From positions 20,767 through 84,766 of the forward strand of contig JAMJFZ010003631.1 of the NCBI GenBank assembly GCA_026225945.1: a DNA stretch of 64,000 nt, given 5' to 3'. Below, in pieces: positions 62,025 through 64,000 of this stretch (the first letter of the stretch is position 1; each line of letters opens with the position of its first letter). The notes under the pieces are model-generated. The model did not search any database. It was given only the letters and a program-made list of their open reading frames with translations, and was not told the DNA's origin. The position numbers and the translations under genes are program-made. The DNA is from Cricetomys ansorgei (taxonomy: Eukaryota; Chordata; Mammalia; Rodentia; Nesomyidae).

Positions 62025-64000
62025 GTAAGCATTTGATGTTTTAGCATGATTTTTCCTATCTTTTCATTTAGAAGACAGCAATTTGGGAAAAAAAAAAAAC
62101 AACTTCAACTCTATTTTTTTAAATTGTTTTCCTTATTCTTGAGAAATTCATTCACATATGCAGTGAAGTAAAATCATAATCACCCTCCAATTCCAATTCC
62201 TCCTCTCACCGGCCAATATAACCCTCAGCATGTCCCCGTATCTACTTCATGTCTCCTTTTGTTAAATTTGATAGCCTACTAAATCTAATTTGTGTTGGTC
62301 ACATGTGCATGAGTGAGGTCATCCACTGGAGCATGAGAAACTCACCATTAGTCATATCCTCAAAAGAGAATGATTCCCCCTCCCTACATCAGTAATCAAT
62401 CACTAATAGCTCCTTAGTAAGGGGGTCCTCCACCATTTCTCCCAGAATTTTGACTGCTTAATCTTCTGCTGGTCTTGTACAGGTGACCAGAAGTGGCTGT
62501 GAATTCATGAAAGTGTGTCCAGTAAACAGGAATTCATGGCACTTCTTCCTATTCTCAGACTCCAACCTTGTTTCCAACTCTTTCAAAATGATCTGTGGAC
62601 CTTTTAGCTGGTGGCAGTGAGTGATAAAGATATCCCCTCTAGGGCCGAGTACTCATTCTCTGATTCTCAGCCCTCATCCAGTTATGCACCTCGGACTGAC
62701 TATTTCTCACTATAGGAAGAAGATGCCTGGAAAAGGTGGAGAGAAACCAATGTTTATGCATATTTAGAAAACAATTTGACAATATGATTATTTCATAAAA
62801 GAGCATTAACAGGTCCAACATTAACTCTCCAGCCATGGGTTTTTGACCAAGAATATAATACCAGGCATGAAACATCCTCCTGTTGAACAGGTCTCACATT
62901 CCATTAGAAAGTGGTTAATTACCCCATGACAGTTGTTGCCACTAGTGCACCAGTATGTGCATGCTGCCCTGCTAGGTTGGCATTACAGCATGCAAGGTCT
63001 ATACTGGGTAAGATCTTTGATGGCTTTTGTACCTCAGAAACCTGCATCACAACTTTTGTCACTATAAAAACTAGTCAGCAGAGAGGGAGTTTCTCATTCA
63101 TTTTGACACAGATTTTCATAAAATTTGGTTTATTAAAGATATTTCCCATGCTGTTTTTAATTGATATTTATCCACAAGAATGAATTTCCAAGTCTTCTTA
63201 GAGCTTCGAGGTATTTTTGTTTTGTAAAAAGTGATTTTTATATATGCAGCATAAGTACCTGTCATTTGATTATATACTTGAGACCAGAAGTATTTTGAAT
63301 TTCTGTTTTTTCAGGGTTTTAGATATTTGCCTAAACTGTCCTGTTTAAACAGCACTGTTTAGGAAATCAAACATCCAATATGTCGAAAATGGGAAAGTTT
63401 TGTCTGTCAGATTTCAGGTTTTTGTGTTTGGAATGTTCAGCCTGCAATACCTTAAGATAATCTTTACGTTCTGAACTTATAACTTATTTTATAGTTATAA
63501 AACAGATTATAAATATACCATTTTTCCCACCAAGCCTCTGCATTATGAAGATTATTTCTGCAAGATGAGATTACAAATCAAGAACACTGGATGAAGTTTT
63601 TTTTTTCTTTTTAGTATTGGCAAACCTTAACAGTGTATATATCCAAAGTATAATCAGTATTTTTTCAACACTTTAAGAGTAAACCACTAACATATTTATT
63701 GTTATTAAAAAGTCACTTTTTGGCCAATGAGATGACTCACCAATTAAAGTGCTTATCACCAAGTCTGTGAGTTCAATTCCCAGAATTTATATAGTGTAAG
63801 GAAAGGAATGGCTCCCACAAATTGTCCTCTGACTTCCACACACATGTGCGTGCTTCTCCCAACACAAAATAAGTAAACAATTGTTGAAAAGTGACATTTT
63901 CAGGTCTTAGGATCTCTCTTGGCTTACTATAAATTGGAAAGGTCCCATTTCAAAACCACAGATCCTTGAAAGCACAGTAGAGGCCATCGTACGTGTAATT
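62025..64000 (+). other. Intron 5, incomplete
   Basis: I checked AG sites after pyrimidine tracts (63312 and 63614); neither opens a membrane span in the required phase, so exon 6 lies beyond the window. A tRNA-derived SINE lies at 63722-63895. Confidence 0.55.
63722..63895 (+). mobile_element. ID/B4- or B2/B3-like SINE
   Basis: GGCCAATGAGATGACTCACC head, GAGTTCAATTCCCAGAATTT B box, TGTCCTCTGACTTCCACACA tail. Confidence 0.6.

Noticed and set aside
63312..63345. Possible exon 6 after the acceptor-like TTTTTTCAG
   Set aside because: In the required phase it meets a stop at once and encodes no membrane span.

Overview
This is mammalian nuclear DNA from a muroid rodent. It carries B1, B2, B4 and ID-like SINEs, old L1/Lx fragments, URR1-type DNA transposons, ERV solo LTRs and long CA, GA and GAAA microsatellites. 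No bacterial or viral gene layout is present. The B2 tails look more like those of hamster or deer-mouse relatives than of Mus, but the species cannot be fixed from sequence alone.

The only recognisable host gene is a plus-strand CD47-like gene (CD47 is the integrin-associated protein and the SIRP-alpha ligand, with one IgV domain and five membrane spans). Its 5' part is present twice: signal-peptide exons at 9099-9144 (1A) and 26180-26225 (1B), and IgV exons at 13006-13353 (2A) and 40522-40902 (2B). Single exons for membrane spans 1 to 3 follow at 51005-51094, 60710-60817 and 61932-62024. All exons have GT/AG borders and all introns are phase 1, so either IgV exon, or both in series, can be joined in frame to the membrane part. 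The last spans and cytoplasmic tail are not in the window and should lie beyond 64000. The exons are clearly diverged from the conserved rodent Cd47, so this looks like a fast-evolving paralogue rather than Cd47 itself.

Layout: 1-14239 is copy A of a tandem duplication (L1, promoter A, exon 1A, exon 2A). 14240-19451 is copy-A-only sequence: a broken class I ERV, a solo LTR, a URR1 element and an L1 3' end. 19452-41801 is copy B (L1 with a solo LTR, promoter B, exon 1B, long intron 1, exon 2B). 41802-64000 is the single-copy 3' part of the gene, with introns full of L1, LTR-type and SINE repeats and one striking 119-bp inverted repeat.

Main points: (1) the partial tandem duplication gives two alternative ectodomain modules on one membrane part; (2) exon 2B has an in-frame 33-bp insertion in the FG loop, the loop with which CD47 enters SIRP-alpha, and exon 2A has charge reversals in the same loop; (3) replacement changes appear to outnumber silent ones between the two IgV exons, while a nearby intron tract is about 99% identical; (4) the NRF-1-type palindrome is perfect in promoter B and broken in promoter A; (5) several LTR insertions with clean target duplications and empty sites in the other copy order the events. 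All identities and counts were made by eye.
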